The notes: generated from the letters alone by a model not told the origin. A stretch of DNA of 8,278 nucleotides from Erysipelotrichaceae bacterium (GCA_012729405.1 JAAYDH010000065.1:1-8278), one strand, 5' to 3'. Shown: positions 1-5,878, numbered from the stretch's first letter. Program-made: numbers and translations.

Positions 1-63
1 ATTCGCAAATTGCGTCACCCAACAAGAAGCAAACGACTCGGTGACTACAAAAGCAAAATTTAG
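1..63 (+). CDS. Possible C-terminal tail of DNA primase (partial, cut by window start)
   Basis: The first frame is open from the window edge to a TAG at 61-63. It encodes a short, very basic tail that ends in GDYKSKI. In many Firmicutes dnaG lies immediately upstream of the primary sigma factor gene, so position and orientation suggest the DnaG C-terminus. Only about 20 residues are visible and no primase motif is included, so this is inference from gene order. A second open frame, ending at TGA 42-44, is an alternative tail. Confidence 0.35.
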   Translation: MRKLRHPTRSKRLGDYKSKI

Positions 64-79
64 GAATCAAGGGCAAGGA

Positions 80-1309
80 ATGAATAATCAGACGATTAGC
101 AAGAAAAGAAGAGGCCGGCCACATCCTAGCCTCGAAGAAAAAATCCTCGGCCAAAAGCCGGAAATATCTTTTCCTGTGGTCGATGATTCAAAAGAAGATT
201 TAGAGACTATCAAACAATACTTATTAGAGAAAAATAAGGCCAAAAGGGAAATTCTCCAAAGCGACATTGATGGTATTATCGCTTACTCACATCTCAACGA
301 AGAGGAGACCGAGCAGCTCACCAATTTCATCCTTTCTAACTTCGCCTTAATCGATGATAGTGAGGAAGATATATTGGGAGATGACGACCTCTTACTCGAC
401 AAAGTCGAAAATGAAGAAGTCGCTGAGGAACTCGCTGAAGCGAGCAATTTCTCCAACGATGATATCAAATCAAATGATTCAGTGCGCATCTATTTAAGAG
501 ACGCTGCGAAATATCCTCTATTAAATTCTGAGCAGGAATTAGCGATTGCTAAACGCATCGCAAATGGTGATGTCGACGCGAAAAACGAATTAGTTGACCA
601 TAACCTACGACTAGTTGTTAACAACGCGAAAAAGTACATTGGTCGCGGACTTGCTTTTCTTGATTTGATTCAAGAAGGAAACTGCGGTTTGATGAAAGCG
701 GTCGAGAAATTTGATTATACAAAAGGTTTTAAATTCTCGACCTATGCAACCTGGTGGATTCGCCAGGCTATCACTAGAGCGATTGCCGATCAATCACGTA
801 CCATTCGTCTCCCTGTTCACATTGTGGAGCGAATGAATAAAATTAACAAAACCAAAACAATTTTCTTGAAAGAGAATGGCCGCGAACCAACCGCTGAAGA
901 AATTAGCGATCTATTAAAAGGAGTTCTCACAGCAAAAGAGATTCTAGAAACTCAAAGATTGACGATGGACACCGTTTCTATGGAACTGCCAATCGGTGAC
1001 GTAGACGGCTCTCGTTTAGGCGATTTTTTGGAAGACAAAACTAGCGAATCGCCAAGTGATTATGTGACAAGAAATCAATTAAGAGAGAAGCTCGATGATA
1101 TTCTTTCTCGACTCACTGACAAAGAGGAGAGAGTGATTCGACTTCGGTATGGTTTAGATGACAATCATCCCCGAACATTAGAAGAAGTGGGAAATGAATT
1201 TGGTGTTACGCGCGAAAGAATACGCCAAATTGAAGCGAAAGCGATTCGCAAAATGCGCGCTAGTCAAAGAAACAATAAATATATTGATTACCGAGGAGGT
1301 TCCCTATGA
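80..1309 (+). CDS. rpoD: RNA polymerase primary sigma factor (sigma-70 / SigA)
   Basis: Housekeeping sigma factor that directs RNA polymerase to -35/-10 promoters. With the ATG start it has 409 residues. In order: a basic N-terminus with RGRP (11-14), a region 1.1-like helical segment (about 38-90), an acidic linker (about 91-120), region 1.2 (133-164, DSVRIYLRDAAKYPLL), region 2 (168-237) with TYATWWIRQAITRAI for -10 recognition and melting, region 3, the 3.2 finger (300-319, near ELPIGD), and region 4.2 (367-393, VTRERIRQIEAKAIRKMR) for -35 binding. ATG at 80 is preferred over GTG at 41 because AAGGG lies six bases upstream of it. The usual QEGNxGLM motif carries Cys202. The TGA stop overlaps the trmK ATG (ATGA) and is followed in frame by TAA. 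Family assignment is certain; only the start is open. Confidence 0.97.
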   Translation: MNNQTISKKRRGRPHPSLEEKILGQKPEISFPVVDDSKEDLETIKQYLLEKNKAKREILQSDIDGIIAYSHLNEEETEQLTNFILSNFALIDDSEEDILGDDDLLLDKVENEEVAEELAEASNFSNDDIKSNDSVRIYLRDAAKYPLLNSEQELAIAKRIANGDVDAKNELVDHNLRLVVNNAKKYIGRGLAFLDLIQEGNCGLMKAVEKFDYTKGFKFSTYATWWIRQAITRAIADQSRTIRLPVHIVERMNKINKTKTIFLKENGREPTAEEISDLLKGVLTAKEILETQRLTMDTVSMELPIGDVDGSRLGDFLEDKTSESPSDYVTRNQLREKLDDILSRLTDKEERVIRLRYGLDDNHPRTLEEVGNEFGVTRERIRQIEAKAIRKMRASQRNNKYIDYRGGSL

Positions 1310-1968
1310 TAAAGCTATCCCTTCGACTTGAAACAATCCTAGATATGACACCCGCGAGTGTCGTCGCTGATGTTGGAAGTGATCATGGTAAACTAATGAT
1401 CGCTCTTTACGAATCTGGCAAAGTCACTCATGGTTACGCTGTCGAAAATAAAAAAGGACCTTATAACCGCTTAGTCAAAGCTTTAACACAAGAAAAGCTC
1501 GAGGATATAATCGTCCCCTTATTTTCAGATGGAATTAGCGATTTACCGAGCTGTGTTAACACCCTTATTTTGGCTGGCTTAGGTGGTGAGACCATCATCG
1601 AGATATTAAAAGCTCATCCACGCAAATTGGAGAAAGTTACCACAATTATTGTCGATGCTCATAGCCAGGTTAAAGAAGTCCGCGAATATCTTTCCAAGAT
1701 TGGTTTTATCATCGCTGATGAGAGAATGATTAAGGAAGATGAAATTTACTATGAAATCATTCGTTTCATTCGTGCTGACATCGCTTTCTACAGCGAAGAA
1801 GATTTAACCTATGGACCTATATTAAGATGCAATAAAAACAACGTTTTCAAAGAGAAATACATCTCGCGCATCAATGAGATTGAAAGAATCTTGAAAAAGA
1901 AGAACATTCCTGCAAGTCGTCTTGCGGAATTACAAAAAGAAAAAGAGAGACTCTTGGGAGTTGTTTAA
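1306..1968 (+). CDS. trmK: tRNA (adenine(22)-N(1))-methyltransferase, TrmK family
   Basis: SAM-dependent methyltransferase that makes m1A22 in tRNA (B. subtilis YqfN/TrmK family). The 220-residue protein starts with the family's LSLRLETI segment. The SAM-binding motif ADVGSDHGKL (21-30) follows, then a GP motif (51-52), a GLGGETI loop (91-97) where the family usually has GMGG, EIYYEII (146-152), and YGPIL (169-173). A charged helical C-terminus (about 180-216) looks like the family's coiled coil. The LQPN stretch seen in B. subtilis is replaced by VDAHSQ (116-121). The strong GAGGAGGT site at 1293-1300 lies inside rpoD, and the start codon overlaps the rpoD stop, so the two are translationally coupled. 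This position directly after rpoD supports the call. Confidence 0.92.
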   Translation: MIKLSLRLETILDMTPASVVADVGSDHGKLMIALYESGKVTHGYAVENKKGPYNRLVKALTQEKLEDIIVPLFSDGISDLPSCVNTLILAGLGGETIIEILKAHPRKLEKVTTIIVDAHSQVKEVREYLSKIGFIIADERMIKEDEIYYEIIRFIRADIAFYSEEDLTYGPILRCNKNNVFKEKYISRINEIERILKKKNIPASRLAELQKEKERLLGVV

Positions 1969-1969
1969 T

Positions 1970-2734
1970 ATGAAATCAAAAACCTTTCTGCGGTTAATGG
2001 CCGTTCGTTTTCCAAAGCGTCTCGCCGAATCTTTTGACCGCGTCGGATTAATGACTGGAAAACTTCCAGAAGAAATCCATAAAGTGATGCTATGTCTTGA
2101 TCTCGATTGGGAGATTTTACCTAGGGTAAAAGAATTCCACCCAGATTTGATTATCACCCATCATCCATTTATCTTCGGAACCAAATACCGCGTTTTTAGA
2201 AACGACGAGAGCAAACGATTGCTCTGCGAAGAAATCGATAAGCTCGGTATTCCAGTTTATAGTTTCCACACCAACTTTGACTCTGGAAAAGGCGGCATGA
2301 ACGATGCTTTAGCTGAAGCTTTGCAACTTAAGAATGTCTATATTCCAGAACTAAACAAGATGATGAGAATCGGCTATCTCAAAGAAGAGACCGATATTTT
2401 CTCTTTTGCCGGCTACGCAAAACACCATCTTGATGTGAACTATGGATTATTAATCCATGAAGGCAAGCCAATCATAAAGAAGGTTGGTATCATCGGTGGG
2501 GGTGGAAGTCGCGATTGGCCAGTCGCTCAAAAAGAAGAATGCGATATCTATATCTCTGGCGATGTTTCACATCATGTTAGAAGGGATATTGTTAACGCTA
2601 AGTTCAATTATCTTGATTTACCCCATGAAATCGAAAAAATCTTCATGCCAATTATGGAAAAATACTTATTACAAATCGATAAGGATTTAGTGATTAAAGC
2701 CTACGATCACGAAAAATTGCCAAAAGTTATTTAA
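1970..2734 (+). CDS. NIF3-family dinuclear-metal protein (YqfO/YbgI type, short form)
   Basis: Member of the NIF3/DUF34 family, metal-binding proteins of uncertain biochemical role, sometimes annotated as GTP cyclohydrolase I type 2. The 254-residue protein carries the family's metal ligands: His64-His65 in ITHHPF, Asp104 in HTNFDSGKGG (100-109), and the C-terminal His219/Glu222 pair in LPHEIE. GIIGGGGSRDW (174-183) and ISGDVSHH (195-202) are also typical. The length matches short forms such as E. coli YbgI; the roughly 120-residue PII-like insert of B. subtilis YqfO is absent. ATG at 1970 is chosen because it lies one base after the trmK stop with GGGAG at 1956-1960. An upstream TTG at 1922 would overlap trmK. 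The placement after trmK matches Bacilli. Confidence 0.93.
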   Translation: MKSKTFLRLMAVRFPKRLAESFDRVGLMTGKLPEEIHKVMLCLDLDWEILPRVKEFHPDLIITHHPFIFGTKYRVFRNDESKRLLCEEIDKLGIPVYSFHTNFDSGKGGMNDALAEALQLKNVYIPELNKMMRIGYLKEETDIFSFAGYAKHHLDVNYGLLIHEGKPIIKKVGIIGGGGSRDWPVAQKEECDIYISGDVSHHVRRDIVNAKFNYLDLPHEIEKIFMPIMEKYLLQIDKDLVIKAYDHEKLPKVI

Positions 2735-3575
2735 TGATTAACAATTCTGTCTTAATCTCTTCGATGATAGATAGAGGCGTGCTAGCGCTGCTCGAGATGG
2801 CAATATGCTTTTTGCCCTTCAAAGTAGCAACGGGCAATTGTTTATAATCTTCTAATAGAAACACATCCATTCCCGGATGTTTTTCTTTTGCTATTTCATA
2901 TAGTCGCTTCGCATTGCTGGATTTCTGACTGCCAACCACGATAATCGCGTCGACATCTTCTGATAAGGTAAGCAATGCTTCTTGACGGCTCCTTGTCGCT
3001 CGGCAGATCTCATCTTGAAAACGAGCTAAAGGGAGATGCTTTTTTATATCTTCATGCATTTCTTTCAAAGAAAGAATATTCAATGTCGTCTGATTAATGA
3101 TAAGTGGGGAGACATCTTCAATCCGAGAGAAATCAACACCCTCTTTAATCGCGTAGAGATGAACATTTTCGTTGCTCGAAAGAGCTGCGATGGTCTCGGG
3201 ATGAGAGCGGTAACCAATATAGATGACTTGGTGGCCTCGTTCCTTTTCTTTGGCGATGGTGGTGAGATTCTTTTTCACTAAAGGACAGACAGCATCATAG
3301 ATAATTAGTTTTCTCTCTCGTGCTTTCTCTTCAGCGGATTTTTCGTGTCCGTGAGCGGTGAAAACAACGACACTGCCTTGAGGTGCGTCAGCGATATCAT
3401 CAATCATTCCAATATCTCGTTGCTTTAAAAAAGCAATGACATAAGAATTGTGCACCAACATTCCTAAGACATTGACGACTTTATCAGGATTCTCTTGGCG
3501 GGCTTTCAAAGCATGTTCAATCGCTTGAGATACGCCTGCGCAATATCCTTTTGGTTCGAGAATGGTAATTTTCAT
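2727..3575 (-). CDS. ispH: 4-hydroxy-3-methylbut-2-enyl diphosphate reductase (IspH/LytB)
   Basis: Last enzyme of the MEP pathway; it reduces HMBPP to IPP and DMAPP using a [4Fe-4S] cluster in the cytoplasm. The three cluster cysteines are present: Cys12 (GYCAGV), Cys97 (DAVCPLV) and Cys191 (ICRATRSRQEA). Substrate-binding positions are also visible: His42, His75 (TAHGH), His125/Glu127 (SHPET), the QTT at 162-164, Ser219-Ser220-Asn221 and Ser265 (SASTP). The 282-residue length is normal. Two local variants are GSQKSSN (usually GGxxSSN) and SSSASTP (usually TAGAS-P). The start is supported by AGGTGGAG about six bases upstream. The 3' end overlaps the NIF3-family gene by 8 bp, convergently. It diverges from nfo, with a palindrome between them. 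Confidence 0.97.
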   Translation of the reverse strand: MKITILEPKGYCAGVSQAIEHALKARQENPDKVVNVLGMLVHNSYVIAFLKQRDIGMIDDIADAPQGSVVVFTAHGHEKSAEEKARERKLIIYDAVCPLVKKNLTTIAKEKERGHQVIYIGYRSHPETIAALSSNENVHLYAIKEGVDFSRIEDVSPLIINQTTLNILSLKEMHEDIKKHLPLARFQDEICRATRSRQEALLTLSEDVDAIIVVGSQKSSNAKRLYEIAKEKHPGMDVFLLEDYKQLPVATLKGKKHIAISSSASTPLSIIEEIKTELLIIK

Positions 3576-3602
3576 CGCGTTTCTCCACCTACTAATTCTT
3601 AT

Positions 3603-3616
3603 TTATGTTAACATAA
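3603..3616. promoter_or_regulatory. Perfect 14-bp palindrome in the ispH/nfo divergent spacer
   Basis: TTATGTTAACATAA is its own exact reverse complement. It lies between the divergent starts of ispH and nfo, 27 bases from the ispH ATG and 15 from the nfo ATG. It resembles a site for a dimeric repressor. It would fall in the first transcribed bases of the proposed ispH promoter. AT-rich palindromes of this length also occur by chance. Confidence 0.45.
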
Positions 3617-3624
3617 CTAGGAGG

Positions 3625-3653
3625 ATTTTATATGAAAAATGAAGATATCTTAA
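3625..3653 (-). promoter_or_regulatory. Candidate sigma-A promoter for ispH
   Basis: On the minus strand TTAAGA (-35, 3648-3653) and TAAAAT (-10, 3625-3630) are separated by exactly 17 bases. They match consensus at 4/6 and 5/6. Transcription would start near 3618, just ahead of the palindrome. The promoter would overlap the nfo ribosome binding site and start codon, so the two genes could interfere. I found no convincing promoter for nfo itself. Confidence 0.35.
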
Positions 3654-4519
3654 TTGGCTCTCATTGTGGAATGGCAGCTCCCGATTTCTATTTAGGCACG
3701 GTAAAGGAGGCTCTTAGCTACGAAGCAACGACTTTCATGTTTTATACCGGGGCACCGCAAAATGGTTACCGAAAGCCTCTAAATGAATTAAAAATCGAAG
3801 AAGGATATGACCTATTAAAGAAGTCGGGAATTGACGAGACAAAGATTGTCGTTCACGCTCCCTATATCATCAACTTAGCTAATCGAAGCAAACCGGAATT
3901 ATACGAAGGCTCTAAAGAAATATTTCTTAACGAAATAAAACGCACAAGCGGCATGCACGCTTCAATTATCGTCTTACATCCTGGAGCACACGTCGGGCAA
4001 GGAAGCGATGAGGCCATCAAGGCTTTGATCGAGGCTCTCGATGAAATATTCGATGTCGACGGAACAAACGTCAAAGTAGCCATCGAGACGATGGCTGGAA
4101 AAGGCACCGAAATCGGTATTACCTTTGAGCAAGTTCATCAGATAATCGAAGGGAGCCGACACAAAGACCGTTTAGGTGTCTGTTTAGATACATGCCACAT
4201 TAACGATGCCGGATATGATGTTCATGACGTCGATGGGGTGCTTAAAAAATTCGATGAGATCATCGGACTAGACTACTTGCTGGTTGTTCACTTAAACGAC
4301 AGCAAAAACGAGAGAGGCGCCCATAAAGACCGTCATGAAAATCTCGGTTACGGCTCCATTGGTTTTAAGACATTAAACGCTTATGTCCATCATCCGTTGT
4401 TGGTTAAAGTTCCTAAAATCTTAGAAACCCCTTACATCAATGATAAGCCACCTTACAAAGAAGAAATAAAAATGCTCCGGGCGGGAACATTTGTTGAAGG
4501 TTGGAAAGAAGCCTTCTAA
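3632..4519 (+). CDS. nfo: Deoxyribonuclease IV (AP endonuclease, Nfo family)
   Basis: Base-excision repair endonuclease IV, which cuts 5' of abasic sites using three zinc ions in a TIM-barrel fold. All nine metal ligands appear to be present: His75 (VVHAPY), His116 (VLHPGAH), Glu152 (IETMAGKG), Asp186 and His189 (CLDTCHI), His220 (VVHLND), Asp233 and His235 (DRHENLG), and Glu265 (ILETP). The N-terminus (IGSHCGMAA, then TFMFYTGAPQN) is typical, and 295 residues is a normal length. AGGAGG at 3619-3624, seven bases before the ATG, fixes the start. The stop codon directly abuts that of convergent ispG, with no intergenic base and no clear terminator. The closest family relatives appear to be Gram-positive Nfo proteins. 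Confidence 0.97.
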   Translation: MKNEDILIGSHCGMAAPDFYLGTVKEALSYEATTFMFYTGAPQNGYRKPLNELKIEEGYDLLKKSGIDETKIVVHAPYIINLANRSKPELYEGSKEIFLNEIKRTSGMHASIIVLHPGAHVGQGSDEAIKALIEALDEIFDVDGTNVKVAIETMAGKGTEIGITFEQVHQIIEGSRHKDRLGVCLDTCHINDAGYDVHDVDGVLKKFDEIIGLDYLLVVHLNDSKNERGAHKDRHENLGYGSIGFKTLNAYVHHPLLVKVPKILETPYINDKPPYKEEIKMLRAGTFVEGWKEAF

Positions 4520-5572
4520 TTACATCTTCTCAATTTCCGAAACAAGGGTTTCGAAAGCTAGTTCTTCCGGAACCTTTTTTATTATTTTATCTTTTCTAAA
4601 GATAACATATTCACCTTTTCCGCCGGCAATACCGATATCAGCGTTTTTAGCTTCGCCCGGTCCATTAACCACACAGCCCATAACGGCGACGTGGATCGGT
4701 TTGTTGACTTTTTCAAGATAATCCATGACTTTTTCAGCGAGTTTAAGAACATCCACTTGAGTTCTTCCACATGTTGGGCAAGCAACAAGTGTAGGATAGT
4801 TAGGATATAAGTCTAGATCATGTAACAATCTCTTAGCTGCAATGATTTCGTCGCGAGGATCGCCAGAGATGGAAATGCGGATTGTATCGCCAATACCTTC
4901 AAGTAGAAGTGGGGCTAAACCCGCGGTGCTACGGATGAGGGAAAGATCCTTAAAACCTGCTTCAGTAATTCCGAGATGCAGTGGATAAGGGAAGGTATTT
5001 GCCGCTAAACGATTAGCCTCAATTGTCTCTCTAACGTTCGAACCCTTCAAAGAGATGGCAATATCGTAAAAGCCAAGGCTCTCCAAAATATTGACGTGTT
5101 TCTTAGCCGAGTTGACAAGGTCTTGAGCTTTGTATTGCGTGGAATAATCGTGAATTGATTTGTCAAGCGAACCAGAATTCACTCCAATGCGGATTGGAAC
5201 ATGCTTTTCTTTCGCCATAGCGACTACTTTTTTGACGTTCTCAATAGGGCCGATGTTGCCGGGATTGATGCGAATTTTATTGGCACCATTTTCCATAGCT
5301 AGCATAGCTAGACGATAGTCAAAATGGATATCCGCGACGATGGGTATGGTGGTCTGTTTTTTGATTTCTTTGATTGCTTTCGCGTCAGCTTCATCCATCA
5401 CAGAAACACGCATATAATCAGCGCCTAAGGTCGCGCATTCGTTGATTTGTTCGACGACTAAATCGACCTTTTCGGTCTTAATATTGCACATTGATTGAAT
5501 CAAGACACGTGATTGTCCCCCGAGGGTCAGATTGCCAATTTTAATACCTCGGGTTTCGGTTCTAGTTTTCAT
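4520..5572 (-). CDS. ispG: 4-hydroxy-3-methylbut-2-en-1-yl diphosphate synthase (IspG/GcpE)
   Basis: Penultimate MEP-pathway enzyme; it converts MEcPP to HMBPP with a [4Fe-4S] cluster. It has a TIM-barrel with VADIHFDYRLA, KIRINPGNIG and PIRIGVNSGSL, then LHLGITEAG and GIGDTIRIS. The C-terminal cluster domain holds CPTCGR and MGCVVNGPGEAKNADIGIAG. The three cysteines and the conserved Glu after NGPG are intact. From ATG 5572 the protein has 350 residues; an ATG at 5587 would add five (MYNVG). Neither start has a good Shine-Dalgarno sequence. I prefer 5572 because a TATAAT box at 5579-5584 would place the transcript start on that ATG. Together with ispH nearby, this gives the cell both terminal MEP steps. 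Confidence 0.97.
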   Translation of the reverse strand: MKTRTETRGIKIGNLTLGGQSRVLIQSMCNIKTEKVDLVVEQINECATLGADYMRVSVMDEADAKAIKEIKKQTTIPIVADIHFDYRLAMLAMENGANKIRINPGNIGPIENVKKVVAMAKEKHVPIRIGVNSGSLDKSIHDYSTQYKAQDLVNSAKKHVNILESLGFYDIAISLKGSNVRETIEANRLAANTFPYPLHLGITEAGFKDLSLIRSTAGLAPLLLEGIGDTIRISISGDPRDEIIAAKRLLHDLDLYPNYPTLVACPTCGRTQVDVLKLAEKVMDYLEKVNKPIHVAVMGCVVNGPGEAKNADIGIAGGKGEYVIFRKDKIIKKVPEELAFETLVSEIEKM

Positions 5573-5578
5573 GCCCAC

Positions 5579-5608
5579 ATTATACATTACAAGTAATGCA
5601 ATAGTCTA
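5579..5608 (-). promoter_or_regulatory. Candidate ispG promoter, predicting a leaderless mRNA
   Basis: Read on the minus strand, a perfect TATAAT (-10) occupies 5579-5584. TAGACT (4/6 to the -35 consensus) is at 5603-5608, with an 18-base spacer. Counting the usual six bases after the -10 puts +1 at 5572, the A of the chosen ispG ATG. The spacer contains a 14-bp palindrome. The -10 is convincing; the -35 is weak. Confidence 0.45.
5585..5598. promoter_or_regulatory. 14-bp palindrome in the ispG promoter spacer
   Basis: CATTAC and GTAATG are perfect 6-bp inverted arms separated by AA. The element fills most of the spacer between the proposed ispG -10 and -35 boxes, a classic repressor operator position. 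The function is inferred from position and symmetry only. Confidence 0.4.
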
Positions 5609-5611
5609 AAA

Positions 5612-5625
5612 ATATGTTTGCATAT
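5612..5625. promoter_or_regulatory. Symmetric motif upstream of ispG, similar to the ispH/nfo palindrome
   Basis: ATATG and CATAT form 5-bp inverted arms around TTTG. The core TATGTTTGCATA (5613-5624) matches TATGTTAACATA (3604-3615) at 10 of 12 bases. It lies just upstream of the proposed ispG -35 box in the ispG/rpmG divergent spacer. It could be a second copy of one operator. Confidence 0.4.
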
Positions 5626-5650
5626 CTCGTTATCTATGATAAGATATAAA
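5617..5650 (+). promoter_or_regulatory. Probable rpmG promoter region
   Basis: Several -10-like hexamers cluster upstream of rpmG: TATGAT at 5635-5640 (5/6), TAAGAT at 5640-5645 (4/6) and TATAAA at 5645-5650 (5/6). TTTGCA at 5617-5622 (4/6 to TTGACA) is 17 bases from TAAGAT. Which pair is used cannot be decided from the sequence. A promoter is expected here because rpmG diverges from ispG. Confidence 0.35.
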
Positions 5651-5673
5651 ACGACTTTAAGGAGACAAGTAGT

Positions 5674-5838
5674 ATGGCAAAAGATGATCGAATCTCGTTG
5701 ACATTAAAATGCACTGAGTGTGGCGAAGAAAACTATCTCACATCCAAGAATAAAAAGCATAAACCTGATCGTTTGGAGTTAAAGAAATATTGCTCTCGTT
5801 GCAAAAAGATGACACTCCATCGCGAGAAAAAGAAATAA
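5674..5838 (+). CDS. rpmG: 50S ribosomal protein L33 (zinc-ribbon type)
   Basis: Small protein of the large ribosomal subunit, 54 residues. It begins MAKDDRISLTLKC and continues with the L33 core ENYLTSKNK and LELKKYCSRCKKMTLHREKK. Two CxxC pairs (Cys13/Cys16 and Cys40/Cys43) make it the zinc-binding (C+) form. Some Firmicutes also encode a zinc-free paralogue expressed under zinc limitation, but none is in this window. AAGGAGA at 5659-5665 is a strong ribosome binding site eight bases before the ATG. The gene has a short leader, and its stop codon is part of the base of a rho-independent terminator. Confidence 0.95.
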   Translation: MAKDDRISLTLKCTECGEENYLTSKNKKHKPDRLELKKYCSRCKKMTLHREKKK

Positions 5839-5861
5839 AAGATAGGCCCGGCCTATTTTTT
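5837..5861 (+). terminator. Rho-independent terminator after rpmG
   Basis: AAAAGATAGG and CCTATTTTTT pair around CCCGG, with one G:U pair in a 10-bp stem, and end in six Ts at 5856-5861. The stem starts within the rpmG stop codon. The next gene begins only 17 bases after the T-run, so readthrough may supply its transcription. Confidence 0.75.
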
Positions 5862-5878
5862 ATTATTGAGGTGAAATC

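Noticed and set aside
41..79. GTG at 41 as the rpoD start, overlapping a TGA at 42-44
   Set aside because: No Shine-Dalgarno precedes it, while ATG 80 has AAGGG at a good distance. The 13 extra residues show no sigma-factor similarity. It remains possible.
1922..1969. TTG at 1922 as the start of the NIF3-family gene
   Set aside because: It would overlap trmK by 47 bases and add a lysine-rich stretch not seen in the family. ATG 1970 has GGGAG upstream.
3581..3609. nfo promoter with TTCTCC (-35) and TATGTT (-10)
   Set aside because: It matches only 3/6 and 4/6, and the start site would fall inside the ribosome binding site.
3862..4162. Overlapping minus-strand open frames within nfo
   Set aside because: They are antisense to a gene with all catalytic residues intact and show no ribosome binding sites or family features.
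4496..4516. Hairpin GAAGGTT/AGCCTTC at the end of nfo as a terminator
   Set aside because: The stem has one G:U pair and a seven-base loop, but no T-run follows on either strand.
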